Positions 36,852 through 44,629 of a stretch of 51,709 nucleotides of DNA are shown here, in pieces (position 1 is the first letter of the stretch; each line of letters starts with the position of its first letter). The translations under genes were made by a program, and so were the position numbers. Under the pieces are notes generated by a model. It was not told where the DNA came from. It was given only the letters and a program-made list of their open reading frames with translations, and searched no databases. The DNA comes from Polaromonas sp. (GTDB taxonomy: Bacteria; Pseudomonadota; Gammaproteobacteria; Burkholderiales; Burkholderiaceae_C): assembly GCF_030689685.1 (NCBI RefSeq), contig NZ_JAUYEY010000057.1:1-51709 (forward strand). Reading direction: 5' to 3'.

Positions 36852-37725
36852 CAGCCGGCCCTTTCTGCAGATTGAAGGCCTGGCCAAGTCATACCCCGGC
36901 ACCACAGAGCCGGTGTTTGACGAGGTCAACTTCAACATCAACCGCGGCGAGTTTGTCTGCATCATCGGCCACTCGGGCTGCGGCAAAACCACCATTTTGA
37001 ATGTGCTGGCCGGGCTGGAAACCGCAAGCGCAGGCCATGTGTTCATGGACGGCCGCGAGGTCGCCGGCCCCAGCCTAGAGCGCGGCGTGGTCTTTCAGGG
37101 CCATGCGCTCATGCCCTGGCTGACCGTGCGTAAAAACATTGCCTTTGCCGTGCGCTCCAAATGGCCGGACTGGACCAACGCGCAAGTGGATACCCATGTG
37201 CAGAAATACGTGGACCTGGTGGGCCTGTCAGCCGCCATCGACAAAAAACCTTCGGCGCTGTCGGGTGGCATGAAGCAGCGGGTGGGCATTGCGCGTGCCT
37301 TTGCGATTGAGCCCAAGATGCTGCTGCTGGACGAGCCTTTCGGCGCCCTCGACGCACTGACGCGCGGCACCATTCAGGACGAGCTGCTGGCCATCGTGCG
37401 CGAGACGCACCAGACGGTGTTCATGATCACGCACGACGTGGACGAAGCCGTACTGCTGGCCGACAAGATCCTCTTGATGAGCAACGGCCCACAAGCCCGC
37501 GTGGCCGAAATCGTGCGCAACACCATGCCGCGCGACCGCCAGCGCGCCACGGTGCACCACGACCCGCAGTACTACCCGCTGCGCAACCACCTGGTCGATT
37601 TTCTGGTGGCACGCTCCAAAGACCTGTCGCATGGCAAGGCGCCGGCGCACCCACCGACGGTGGAACCAGGCCGCAGCGCGTTGGCCGATACACCGCCCAC
37701 CGTTACCTTGAAAGCCGTGGCATGA
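36841..37725 (+). CDS. ABC transporter ATP-binding protein, NrtD/CynD type
   Basis: A 294-residue ATPase. Walker A is GHSGCGKTT, signature [14 protein letters not shown], Walker [13 protein letters not shown] and the H-loop MITHDVDEA. This is the short NrtD/CynD form without the fused solute-binding domain of NrtC. It ends with a proline-rich tail ([10 protein letters not shown]). It overlaps the permease upstream and the DUF1348 gene downstream. Confidence 0.94.
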   Translation: MLNDSRPFLQIEGLAKSYPGTTEPVFDEVNFNINRGEFVCIIGHSGCGKTTILNVLAGLETASAGHVFMDGREVAGPSLERGVVFQGHALMPWLTVRKNIAFAVRSKWPDWTNAQVDTHVQKYVDLVGLSAAIDKKPSALSGGMKQRVGIARAFAIEPKMLLLDEPFGALDALTRGTIQDELLAIVRETHQTVFMITHDVDEAVLLADKILLMSNGPQARVAEIVRNTMPRDRQRATVHHDPQYYPLRNHLVDFLVARSKDLSHGKAPAHPPTVEPGRSALADTPPTVTLKAVA

Positions 37726-38168
37726 GCGCCGCCGAACAAGCCCGCCCGCCGCTGCCGCCCTTCACGCTGGAAAGCGCGAAAGAAAAAGTGCAGAAGGCCG
37801 AAGACGCGTGGAACAGCTGCGACCCGGACCGTGTGGCGCTGGCATATACCGAAGACTCGGTCTGGCGCAACCGCGCCGACTTCTTCTCGGGCCGGCCCAT
37901 GATCCGGGAGTTTTTGAAACGCAAGTGGGCCAAGGAGCTGGACTACCGCCTCAAGAAAGAACTCTGGGCCTTCACCGGCAACCGCATCTCGGTGCGTTTT
38001 GAATACGAATGGCACGACGACGCCGGCTTCTGGTTCCGCTCCCACGGCAACGAGCAATGGGAGTTCAGCGAGCTGGGCCTGATGCAGCGCCGCGAGGCCA
38101 GCATCAACGATGTGCCCATCAAGGAAGCCGACCGCAAGTTTCACTGGCCGCGCCCCGTCGCAGTCTGA
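37722..38168 (+). CDS. DUF1348 NTF2-fold protein
   Basis: A 148-residue DUF1348 protein of the NTF2 fold. It has [58 protein letters not shown] and [20 protein letters not shown], all well conserved in the family. It overlaps the ATPase by ATGA and precedes cynS by 41 bases. A role linked to cyanate use is inferred only from this position. Confidence 0.9.
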   Translation: MSAAEQARPPLPPFTLESAKEKVQKAEDAWNSCDPDRVALAYTEDSVWRNRADFFSGRPMIREFLKRKWAKELDYRLKKELWAFTGNRISVRFEYEWHDDAGFWFRSHGNEQWEFSELGLMQRREASINDVPIKEADRKFHWPRPVAV

Positions 38169-38209
38169 TCACGATTTCATTTGTTATTTAAAAAGCAGGA
38201 GCAAACCGC

Positions 38210-38653
38210 ATGAACCGCATGGACGTTACCGAAAAAATCATCACCGCCAAAGTCAGCAAAGGCATAACCTGGGAGTCTGTTGCCAAAAAAGTCGGCCACA
38301 GCAAAGAGTGGGTCACCGCCGGCTGCCTGGGCCAAATGACCTTTGATGAAAAGGCAGCCAAGATCATCGGCAAGATTTTCGGCCTGAACGCCGAAGAGCA
38401 AAAGTGGCTGCAAGTTGTGCCCTACAAAGGTTCACTGCCCACGCCCGTGCCGACCGACCCGCTGATCTACCGCTGGTATGAAATCGTCAGTGTGTACGGC
38501 ACGACCATCAAGGAACTGATCCACGAAGAGTTCGGCGACGGCATCATGAGCGCGATTGATTTTTCAATGGACATCGTGCGCACACCCGACCCCAAGGGTG
38601 ACCGCGTGAACGTCGTGTTGTCAGGCAAGTTTTTGCCGTACAAAACCTATTGA
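38210..38653 (+). CDS. cynS: Cyanate hydratase (cyanase)
   Basis: Cyanase converts cyanate and bicarbonate to ammonia and two CO2. The 147-residue protein has the N-terminal helical domain (ITWESVAKKVGHSKEWVTAG) and the catalytic C-terminal domain with Arg88, Glu91 and Ser114, matching the R-E-S triad of the E. coli enzyme. It ends the transporter operon. Four further copies of its 3' third occur downstream (40765, 41877, 42178 and 42632). A 31-base near-perfect hairpin (38659-38689) follows the stop. Confidence 0.96.
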   Translation: MNRMDVTEKIITAKVSKGITWESVAKKVGHSKEWVTAGCLGQMTFDEKAAKIIGKIFGLNAEEQKWLQVVPYKGSLPTPVPTDPLIYRWYEIVSVYGTTIKELIHEEFGDGIMSAIDFSMDIVRTPDPKGDRVNVVLSGKFLPYKTY

Positions 38654-38658
38654 TTGCT

Positions 38659-38689
38659 ACGTGCCGGGGTGCCTGGCACCCTGGCACGT
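38659..38689 (+). terminator. Long hairpin after cynS
   Basis: acgtgcc-g-gggtgcc and ggcaccc-t-ggcacgt form a 15-bp stem with a single G-T pair and a one-base tip. There is no T run, so it may end transcription by another mode or protect the 3' end. Confidence 0.5.
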
Positions 38690-38700
38690 CCTGCGGGCGT

Positions 38701-38754
38701 GAGCGAGATCACCCACCCGACGAAGGTCGGAGCTTTGCCGGAGAAATTACGCAT
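38701..38754 (-). pseudogene. 5' stub of the 59-residue membrane protein gene
   Basis: Read on the minus strand from 38754, ATGCGTAATTTCTCCGGC and the following codons give MRNFSGKAPTFVGWVISL. This matches the start of the intact protein at 42279-42458. After 18 codons the similarity stops and the rest is missing. The original cynS was therefore once followed by this gene, and an internal deletion or replacement has removed most of it here. Confidence 0.75.
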
Positions 38755-38792
38755 CCGAATTGACCACTGTGGCCTCCGGTGATTTGGACAAA

Positions 38793-38827
38793 GAAAAACC
38801 CGCCGAAGCCGGTTGGTCGAAGCGGGC
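38793..38827 (-). terminator. Terminator for the DUF6056-like gene
   Basis: On the minus strand GGCCCGC and GCGGG flank an 18-base loop and are followed by TTTTTC. It lies about 35 bases beyond the stop of the gene at 38861. Confidence 0.6.
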
Positions 38828-38860
38828 CTGACTATCGGTCAGTCACGACGAGCGAAGTTT

Positions 38861-40363
38861 TCACAAGTGCGATTCCGGCGCGAGGGTGACTCTTCTTTTT
38901 CCGTAGTATTTCGCTACGCAATCGTTCGGCCAATCAGTTGCCCAGCCCTCCTTCAGCTCGTAGCCCGTCAACAAGGAAGGAGCTACGGAAAGTCGCGGCA
39001 CCACGACTTCATCGGCCGATGCGGTCGACAGCAGATGGTTGCGTGCAATGTTCTCCTGCCAGAAGATCGCAAGTTCAGGCCACTGGGAGCGCAAGGTCGC
39101 GTAGTTTTTGGCGTTGAGCATTGGGAGAATGCATGCCGATGCGGCAAGGACCACAAAGAACTGAACGCCCTTGATCCGGTGCGCAAAAGAACCGGCAACA
39201 ACGTGAACAAGAATGAACAGAGCAATTGCGCCGGTGAAGCCAAAGACCACCAGCAATTCGTTGACGGCGCGGTTGGGGATACGATCACCGGTGGCAAACG
39301 CACCTACAAAAAAGGCCACAAATACCCAGGTCGCTGCCAGAGCGATGAGACCCAACGCGAAGGCGATGGACCAAAATGGCTTGGGAAGCTTTCGAGCCGT
39401 GGCAAGGCCAAACAAAATCACCAGAGAAATGAAGGCCAGCACCTCCGGGCGATCAGCCAAAGATCCCGCGATCTCGGCAACGTAGCCCGCCGCATCGCTT
39501 AGCGACGTCCAGATGTCGCCGGCGTCCGCAAACCGTCCCATCCGTTGGGAATTTCCCGGCGCCAAAAGCACAATGCCATAGCCGGCAACTGCTGCGGCAG
39601 CGGTAGCGACAAATGGCCACACCCTCGCGGTCCCCGACGTCAGCAACTGGAACAGCATGCTGAGGCAAGCAACGCCGAGTATGAAGAAAACCGTAAATTC
39701 GTTCAGCGCGGCGGTGACGAAACACAAAGCGGCCCAAAAAATGAGCGCAGGACCACCAATAACCGCGTCATCCAGGGCCGTCCTGGTCGACCACGCTACG
39801 TATAGGCAAGCGCCAATCGCAGCGGTCAAATAGCAGGCCGTTCCAGGCAACCAATAAAGGAACTCACGAAGGCTTGGCACCAGGCCAAGCGCAGAAATAG
39901 AAAACATCAGACCGAACAAGACGCCGATCCTCCAGCCCATTCCGCGGAAGAACAACAAAGACGATGCGACGATGGAAAAAATAAATCCAGCTGACAACAA
40001 AACCATCAACAGCGGGTAGACCACAAAAAGGTTCAGACTTGTGATCCTGGCTAAAACAGATGGTGCAGCGATCATAAAAAGCGCCGGCAACCTTCCGGTC
40101 ACACTAACGTAATATTGCTCAATCAGTGCAATTACCTTGTAGAGACTGAAAGAAGATTGGCAAAAATCGTCGCTGTTTGGACTGCTGTAGAGCGCAGCGG
40201 CAAGGAGGGGGAAAAGAACCCACGAACTGACCCCAATCAAAATCAAATAAGCAGCGGCCTCGAATCTAGATTCCAAACAGGCACCGCGCCTTATTCTTGC
40301 TTGAAGCTCAGAACCATCGTAAACGCTCACTGTTATTCCTCGTATTTTCATATTCACGGCCAT
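38861..40363 (-). CDS. Polytopic membrane protein, DUF6056-like
   Basis: A 500-residue membrane protein with about ten to twelve helices. After the first helix comes SSPNSDDFCQ, an acidic motif like that of GT-C fold glycosyltransferases and DUF6056 proteins. A large soluble tail ends the protein (about 445-500). Base composition is less GC-rich than the neighbouring operons and it lies between cynS and the first cynS fragment, both signs of acquisition. Modification of a surface glycan is a reasonable guess. ATG at 40363 or 40351 could be the start. Confidence 0.7.
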   Translation of the reverse strand: MAVNMKIRGITVSVYDGSELQARIRRGACLESRFEAAAYLILIGVSSWVLFPLLAAALYSSPNSDDFCQSSFSLYKVIALIEQYYVSVTGRLPALFMIAAPSVLARITSLNLFVVYPLLMVLLSAGFIFSIVASSLLFFRGMGWRIGVLFGLMFSISALGLVPSLREFLYWLPGTACYLTAAIGACLYVAWSTRTALDDAVIGGPALIFWAALCFVTAALNEFTVFFILGVACLSMLFQLLTSGTARVWPFVATAAAAVAGYGIVLLAPGNSQRMGRFADAGDIWTSLSDAAGYVAEIAGSLADRPEVLAFISLVILFGLATARKLPKPFWSIAFALGLIALAATWVFVAFFVGAFATGDRIPNRAVNELLVVFGFTGAIALFILVHVVAGSFAHRIKGVQFFVVLAASACILPMLNAKNYATLRSQWPELAIFWQENIARNHLLSTASADEVVVPRLSVAPSLLTGYELKEGWATDWPNDCVAKYYGKRRVTLAPESHL

Positions 40364-40764
40364 AAAAATACGGCCACTCGTACACAGGCTTAAAGGAAAA
40401 ACCCATCAAGCGGGTTAAATCGCTGTCTCAGTTCGGCCTTCAATACAGCAGGCACTTTGATCTTTAAAGTTTACCGCATGCTTGCCACGATTCCTTCGAA
40501 ATCACATCGCCAAATAGATCGGAGCGTTGAGGTGCCCGTGCGGCAAATTGCCTGAACAAACGGGTTCACATCTAACCCCGCCGCGCTGCGGCGCTCGTTT
40601 TCTGCCATGACTCAAGCCAATACCTCGGCCATCGACTGCAGGGCTTTAATTCCCACCGCAGCCTGGTCCCACCGATGACCAATTGATAGCCAGCATGAGT
40701 TCACCGTGTCGGCCGCGACTTGAACAGTGTTGGTTCGAGGGTAGGGTACGAATAAGCCTATGGG
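40364..40764. other. Non-coding stretch before the first cynS fragment
   Basis: No convincing gene. A GC-rich stem (gccgcgctgcggcg, about 40579-40592) sits beside the word atctaac, which reads GTTAGAT on the other strand. A minus-strand open frame across 40612-40977 is the antisense of the cynS fragment and is not credited. Confidence 0.4.
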
Positions 40765-40971
40765 GTGCCGACCGACCCGCTGATCTACCGCTGGTATGAA
40801 ATCGTCAGTGTGTACGGCACCACGATCAAGGAACTGATTCACGAAGAGTTCGGCGACGGCATCATGAGCGCGATTGACTTTTCCATGGACATAAAGCGCA
40901 CGCCCGATCCCAAGGGTGACCGCGTGAATGTGGTGTTGTCGGGCAAGTTTTTGCCGTACAAAACCTATTGA
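40765..40971 (+). pseudogene. cynS 3' fragment, copy 1
   Basis: This is the last 68 codons of cynS (from Val80 to the stop), still open and ending in the same [11 protein letters not shown]. Differences from the intact gene are mostly silent; the clearest replacement is IV to IK near codon 122. The catalytic Arg, Glu and Ser are present. It lacks the N-terminal domain needed for the normal decamer, so it is probably not a working cyanase, although a GTG begins the fragment. A GC-rich hairpin (40980-40998) follows. Confidence 0.9.
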
Positions 40972-41028
40972 TTCCAATGGCCGGGCCGCCGGCCCGGCGT
41001 TGACCCACTGGTCGATGGGGCCAAGAGG

Positions 41029-41253
41029 CTATGCCCCTTGAGGCCAATTTATTTGCACCTTGCGACTTTTTGCAAGGCAGTCTCGCAAGTACAAATTGAT
41101 GAGACTCTGGTAGGGGACACCAGCTTCATCAGCCATGCCTTTGAAATACTCCACCACGTCCTGCGACAGGCGCATGGTGACGGACTTTTTCAGTTTCGAG
41201 GCATATGGGTTTTTCCGAGACTTCAGTCTCGACAAGTCGTATTCAGCTTTCAT
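41029..41253 (-). CDS. Orphan BrnA-like antitoxin
   Basis: A 74-residue protein beginning MKAEYDLSRLKSRKNPY. It has a ribbon-helix-helix region (KKSVTMRLSQDVVEYFKGMA, VPYQSLINLYLRDCL) of the BrnA antitoxin type. No BrnT toxin gene lies immediately upstream; the adjacent BrnT/BrnA pair is complete on its own. It may be a leftover antitoxin or an anti-addiction gene. The ATG six codons upstream (41271) is a less likely start. Confidence 0.75.
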   Translation of the reverse strand: MKAEYDLSRLKSRKNPYASKLKKSVTMRLSQDVVEYFKGMADEAGVPYQSLINLYLRDCLAKSRKVQINWPQGA

Positions 41254-41325
41254 GGCTTGCCACTTTGGCAAAACGCGCTTTCAAGAACGTTGGGCATGCC
41301 CCGGACCGGTCGGTAGACCGACCTC

Positions 41326-41580
41326 TTAAACCGAAGCGTCACGAAACGCCCTCAAGACTGTGTTGATGCGCGTTTGATAGCCAGAGCCTTGCGCTTTGAA
41401 CCACTCAAGCACGTCTTGATCCACGCGAAGCGAAATCGATGCCTTGGAAGGCAGCGGCTTGACACCCTTGCGAACCAGACCACGGACAATATGCTTCACG
41501 TCCGCCTCTGGGTGTTCGGGCGTCGGCTTTGCGCCAACAGTGCCAGATTTCAGACGCGCCCAATCAGTTCTGGATTTCAT
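41326..41580 (-). CDS. brnA: BrnA-family antitoxin
   Basis: An 84-residue antitoxin ([13 protein letters not shown] start) with a C-terminal ribbon-helix-helix: KASISLRVDQDVLEWFKAQG and YQTRINTVLRAF. It overlaps the upstream BrnT toxin gene by 17 bases with this start. A longer start at 41646 is open but lies deep inside brnT. It should bind and neutralise BrnT and repress the pair. Confidence 0.85.
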   Translation of the reverse strand: MKSRTDWARLKSGTVGAKPTPEHPEADVKHIVRGLVRKGVKPLPSKASISLRVDQDVLEWFKAQGSGYQTRINTVLRAFRDASV

Positions 41581-41839
41581 CGAAGTAGATTTGCGACTCG
41601 CGCTTGGTAGCTTTTCGGAACGAGATGATGCGGATTTCATGTTCATTCTCCGTATGTACGATTGAAACAGGGAAGCCGGCGAGCATGCCCAGCGTCACGA
41701 AGCGTTGCTCTCCGTAGGCGAAGCGGTCATCCTCGAAAGTGAAGGTCACACCCCCAAAAACGCTTCCGGCATCCAAAAAATCAAGGCCATGGGTTTTGAT
41801 GTTCGCTGCACGCTTCGTTTCTGACCAGGTGAACTTCAT
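41564..41839 (-). CDS. brnT: BrnT-family toxin (DUF497)
   Basis: A 91-residue BrnT RNase-type toxin: [19 protein letters not shown] at the start, [19 protein letters not shown] in the middle and [16 protein letters not shown] at the end. The toxin-first order with an overlapping antitoxin is typical for BrnTA. It sits between cynS fragments 1 and 2. Confidence 0.9.
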   Translation of the reverse strand: MKFTWSETKRAANIKTHGLDFLDAGSVFGGVTFTFEDDRFAYGEQRFVTLGMLAGFPVSIVHTENEHEIRIISFRKATKRESQIYFDEIQN

Positions 41840-41876
41840 GCGCTCATTGTATATACGAAACGTATTGGCATCAATC

Positions 41877-42074
41877 GGCCCGCCGATTTACCGCCGGTAC
41901 GAAATCGTCAGTGTGTACGGCACGACGATCAAGGAACTGATCCAGGAAGAGTTTGGCGACTGCATCATGAGCGCGATTGACTTCTCGATGGACATCGTGC
42001 GCACGCCAGACCCCAAGGGTGATCGGGTCAATGTGGTGTTGTCGGGCAAGTTTTTGCCTTACAAGACTTATTGA
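41877..42074 (+). pseudogene. cynS 3' fragment, copy 2
   Basis: The cynS frame resumes near Pro84 ([20 protein letters not shown]) and runs to the stop. Changes include W89R, H105Q and G111C, the rest mostly silent. The break point lies within about 15 bases of those of copies 1 and 4. It follows directly on the brnT upstream region, with no gap that could hold an integrase. Confidence 0.9.
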
Positions 42075-42077
42075 AGG

Positions 42078-42178
42078 TCAGGCCGCCAGCGCAAATCCCT
42101 CGTCATTGGCAAGATACGCAAGAATTTTCGGGTTCTTCTGAGCAATGGCGATCAATGCCTTGGCAGCACCCGTTGGTT
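42078..42178 (-). pseudogene. C-terminal relic of an XRE-type antitoxin
   Basis: On the minus strand the frame reads QPTGAAKALIAIAQKNPKIL followed by AYLAND and a stop at 42078. The QPTGAA...NP pattern matches the end of HTH-type antitoxins of the HigA/NadS group. The rest of the gene is missing and the fragment abuts cynS copy 3. It is a remnant of another toxin-antitoxin cassette. Confidence 0.6.
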
Positions 42179-42232
42179 GACCGCGTGAACGTGGTGCTGT
42201 CGGGCAAGTTTTTGCCTTACAAGACCTATTGA
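42178..42232 (+). pseudogene. cynS 3' fragment, copy 3 (shortest)
   Basis: Only the last 17 codons or so of cynS remain ([17 protein letters not shown] and stop). Unlike the other copies, the bases after the stop also resemble those after intact cynS, including the ctggcaccctggc word and the following small membrane gene. This copy therefore marks the original right flank of cynS. Confidence 0.85.
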
Positions 42233-42278
42233 TTTCGATGAACCGGGGTTCCGCCTGGCACCCTGGCGTCTCGCGGTT

Positions 42279-42458
42279 CTAGAGTCCGCGAATCCGGCAG
42301 GCCAGCAGCAACAGCGCAAAGCCCACGATCCACGACCAGGTCGCAATCGGCTCGCCCACGCGCACCACGCCAAAGTGTGCGAGCAGGGCAACAACAAACA
42401 GAACCAGAGAAATCACCCACACGACGAAGGTAGGAGCTTTGCCAGAAAAATTGCGCAT
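42279..42458 (-). CDS. 59-residue small membrane protein
   Basis: MRNFSGKAPTFVVWVISLVL begins a protein with two hydrophobic helices separated by HFGVVRVGEP and ending CRIRGL. A ribosome-binding site (AAGGAA) lies 6 bases before the ATG. A truncated copy of its start lies after intact cynS (38701-38754), so it was an ancestral neighbour of cynS. Function unknown. Confidence 0.75.
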   Translation of the reverse strand: MRNFSGKAPTFVVWVISLVLFVVALLAHFGVVRVGEPIATWSWIVGFALLLLACRIRGL

Positions 42459-42631
42459 GGTGTGTTCCTTGTGGGTTGTGAGCTGAAGAAAATTGATTCT
42501 AGGGGTCGTTAGCTTCCGATTATCAACAAAAGTGCCACGTCTGACACCTTCACGCGAGGCGCGGCGACGTCGGTTATGCGCTAAAGCGACTTGCCTTGAA
42601 ACTTGTTCTGTGCATAGGCTCTATACCCCCG

Positions 42632-42837
42632 GTGCCCACCGACCCCTGATCTAGCGCTGGTACGGAATTGTCAATGTGTACAGCACCACGATCAATGAAC
42701 TGATCCACGAAGAATTCGGCGACGGCATCATGAGCGCGATCAATTTTTCCAGGGACATCGTGCGGCAACCGGCCCCAAAGGGGAATCGGGTGAATGTGGT
42801 GTTATCGGGCAAGTTTTTGCCTTACAAAACCTACTGA
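42632..42837 (+). pseudogene. cynS 3' fragment, copy 4 (decayed)
   Basis: The segment begins at the same codon as copy 1 (gtgcc at Val80) and ends at the cynS stop. It has lost a base early, has in-frame stop words (tgatctag) and more replacements (for example W to stop, D to N). It is the most diverged copy and thus perhaps the oldest insertion. Confidence 0.9.
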
Positions 42838-42848
42838 CACAAACCGAA

Positions 42849-42935
42849 GGCTAACTTCGGAATCAACCGGCACACTTGAACGAAGGCCGCAGACGGCCAG
42901 AGACGCTTGCGCGTCCGTTTCGATTGATGTTAGGC
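42849..42935 (-). repeat. attC-like folded segment at the end of the three-gene cassette
   Basis: On the minus strand GCCTAAC (42929-42935) contains the TAA stop of the gene at 42930 and matches the integron R'' consensus RYYYAAC. Eighty bases on, GTTAGCC (42849-42855) is one base off the R' consensus GTTRRRY. Between them are two perfect hairpins, GACGC-GCAA-GCGTC and GGCCG-TCTG-CGGCC. A stop codon inside R'' is typical of cassettes. No integron integrase gene is in the window, so this is only a candidate. Confidence 0.35.
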
Positions 42936-43439
42936 CGGTTCATTGGGGTGCACCCAGTCAATGATTTTGAGACGAAACTTCTCGAGCGATTGAAGCGCCA
43001 TCGAAATGCGGCCGCAGTCTAGCTCAAAGGCTTCCGGCAGAAGCTCCTCTTCAGTGCTCTCCCGGACACCTTTACTAGCCCGAAGCACAGAGTTCTCTCG
43101 AATGAGCCCCGATGCGCCTTCAACATTCGTCCACATCCAATATTTGGAATGGACCATTTCATTCCGTCTCTCTCCCAACTTCAATAGTTCGCTCATTAGC
43201 TCACGAAACACCTTCTTCTCCTCGTCATATCTCCCCCGGCGGATGTCGAGAAATCGAGCGAAGAGGACACCAGTCGTCTTCACCCGCTTCGTGTATTCCA
43301 GTTCATTCACCAGGATTCGGATGAATTCATCGTCCGCGTCTGCCAGAAGGGTTAGCAATTCGGTGAGCGCAGCCTCCGTGTGCTGAAACAAGAAGATGAA
43401 GCGGCCGAGCTGGTGAAGTGCTGTGGGACTATCCATCAT
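42930..43439 (-). CDS. Helical protein with HEPN-type RNxxxH motif (candidate RNase effector)
   Basis: A 169-residue, largely helical protein. The central ERRNEMVHSKYW contains R-N-x3-H, the catalytic pattern of HEPN ribonuclease domains. Upstream helices (FLFQHTEAALTELLTLLADA) also fit such a fold. It is the last gene of a three-gene minus-strand set. The HEPN assignment rests on one motif and helical character and is not certain. Base composition is less GC-rich than the core genes. Confidence 0.55.
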   Translation of the reverse strand: MMDSPTALHQLGRFIFLFQHTEAALTELLTLLADADDEFIRILVNELEYTKRVKTTGVLFARFLDIRRGRYDEEKKVFRELMSELLKLGERRNEMVHSKYWMWTNVEGASGLIRENSVLRASKGVRESTEEELLPEAFELDCGRISMALQSLEKFRLKIIDWVHPNEPA

Positions 43440-43451
43440 GAGGCCTCATCG

Positions 43452-43811
43452 TTACGAATCGCCCGTCAGGTTCTTGGACTCATGCAATAGCGTGGAGGCA
43501 AAAACACCAAGAACGATGACTGCGTAGATTGCCGAGACTGCCAACAGGATGCGGAGCCATTGTTGATCAAATTCTGCGCGGTCGGCTGCAACCAGAAACT
43601 TCGCAATTTCGCTATCGGAGTAGCCCGCTTTCCGTGCCTCTTCGAGCTTGAAGCCGCGTTCGTCCGCTACGACTTGGATCTTGGACTCAACAAGCGTTAG
43701 GTCGTTGAGATGTTGATCGCGCAGGTAGATGAAGCTCACTGCGAGTGATGCGACCGCAACGGCGGTCGCTGCCAATACCCACGCAATAGCTCTTTTACGA
43801 ATTGGTGTCAT
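43452..43811 (-). CDS. Two-helix membrane protein of unknown function
   Basis: A 119-residue protein with one membrane helix near each end (about 9-29 and 86-107) and a charged middle part (VADERGFKLEEARKAGYSDS). The middle contains a short motif like the GYSDSEIAKFL seen in bacterial membrane-anchored adaptor-like proteins. It lies 3 bases after the lipoprotein gene and 12 bases before the HEPN candidate, so the three form an operon. Confidence 0.65.
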   Translation of the reverse strand: MTPIRKRAIAWVLAATAVAVASLAVSFIYLRDQHLNDLTLVESKIQVVADERGFKLEEARKAGYSDSEIAKFLVAADRAEFDQQWLRILLAVSAIYAVIVLGVFASTLLHESKNLTGDS

Positions 43812-43814
43812 TGG

Positions 43815-44150
43815 CTACTTCTGGCTCGGTGTTTCGGGGAGGTTGTATCTGTCAAGTCCCCACTTCTCGAGCAGTCCGTTTCCGGAGTAGCGAAACGTTG
43901 CTTTGCCGTCTTCGGCCCGATACACCGTCCCCACGCTCAATTGGTGCATAGCTAGTTCTGGGACTTCACGAAACACTCCACCGTTCAAAAAGGTGGTTTT
44001 TCCGGTGCGAGTTTCTATTCGATAAACGCGACCGTCGGAGGCGGCGTGTAACTGGAAACCTTCAGGCGACTGGGGTGATGCGCCGGGCGGAGACGCGCAT
44101 GCAGCCAAGAAAAGTGTCAACGCTAGCGTCTGCAAGAACCTGCATTTCAT
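43815..44150 (-). CDS. Small lipoprotein of unknown function
   Basis: A 111-residue protein with a signal peptide and lipobox LAAC (Cys18). The mature part has VYRIETRTGKTTFLNGGVFR and ATFRYSGNGLLEKW, suggesting a small beta-rich domain. It is the first gene of the three-gene cassette, and a purine-rich site (GGGGGAGC) precedes the ATG. Function unknown. Confidence 0.65.
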   Translation of the reverse strand: MKCRFLQTLALTLFLAACASPPGASPQSPEGFQLHAASDGRVYRIETRTGKTTFLNGGVFREVPELAMHQLSVGTVYRAEDGKATFRYSGNGLLEKWGLDRYNLPETPSQK

Positions 44151-44499
44151 TGTTGCTCCCCCATAACGCCCACCGTAATTTTAGACCGCAAAACCTTCGG
44201 AGTAATTTGGTGGCTGCGGTTCGACTGAGACATGTAATCCCCTTGAAAAGGCTGCCTGTATTGGCTTGGCGAGGTAATGTGCAATTTATGCAGGCATTAC
44301 TGTAAGAGAAGTCAACAAGCCCGACAGTAGCTACGAGCGAATTCTAGACTCGCAGCTCGTCATGCCCATCCTTCAATCGGGGGATCTGTGGTTTTTCTGG
44401 TTCTATCAGACTAGCCACGTCACGCAGCCAGCTCTAGTGGTTCGCCGCTCAGTTTCAGCACTTCCCTTCACCCTTCAACCGGTCGCGTCCAAAGCTGGG
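44151..44499. other. Non-coding stretch upstream of the three-gene cassette
   Basis: This 350-base gap should hold the promoter of the minus-strand cassette. The word GTTATGG (minus strand, 44163-44169) sits where a cassette boundary might be, but no paired R'' is clear. No gene or known repeat is seen. Confidence 0.35.
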
Positions 44500-44597
44500 G
44501 GCAAAATGCCCTCATGAACTCCCTAGACGGCATTCGCATCCTCGACCCTCTCCCGCGTACTTGCGGGCCCCTGGTGTACCCAGACCCTGGCTGACCT
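44500..44597 (+). pseudogene. CoA-transferase 5' fragment, copy A
   Basis: Similarity to the intact gene at 47525 begins about 12 bases before the ATG (ggcaaaatgcc) and runs through MNSLDGIRIL to about codon 28. An extra base in ctcgaccctctccc shifts the frame. After 44597 it changes abruptly to sequence before brnA. Confidence 0.9.
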
Positions 44598-44629
44598 CCA
44601 TGCGATGACCTGAGCTCAATGACGAAGGC

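Noticed and set aside
40765..40971. A functional stand-alone small cyanase
   Set aside because: The active-site residues are there and the frame is open from a GTG, but the N-terminal domain needed for the known decamer is missing and no ribosome-binding site is convincing.
40612..40977. Minus-strand frame covering cynS copy 1
   Set aside because: It is the antisense of the cynS fragment; the start and most of the length have no support.
42849..44169. A proven integron cassette array
   Set aside because: Only one attC-like site is convincing, its R' box has a mismatch, the other boundary does not match, and no integrase is present, so it is kept only as a candidate.
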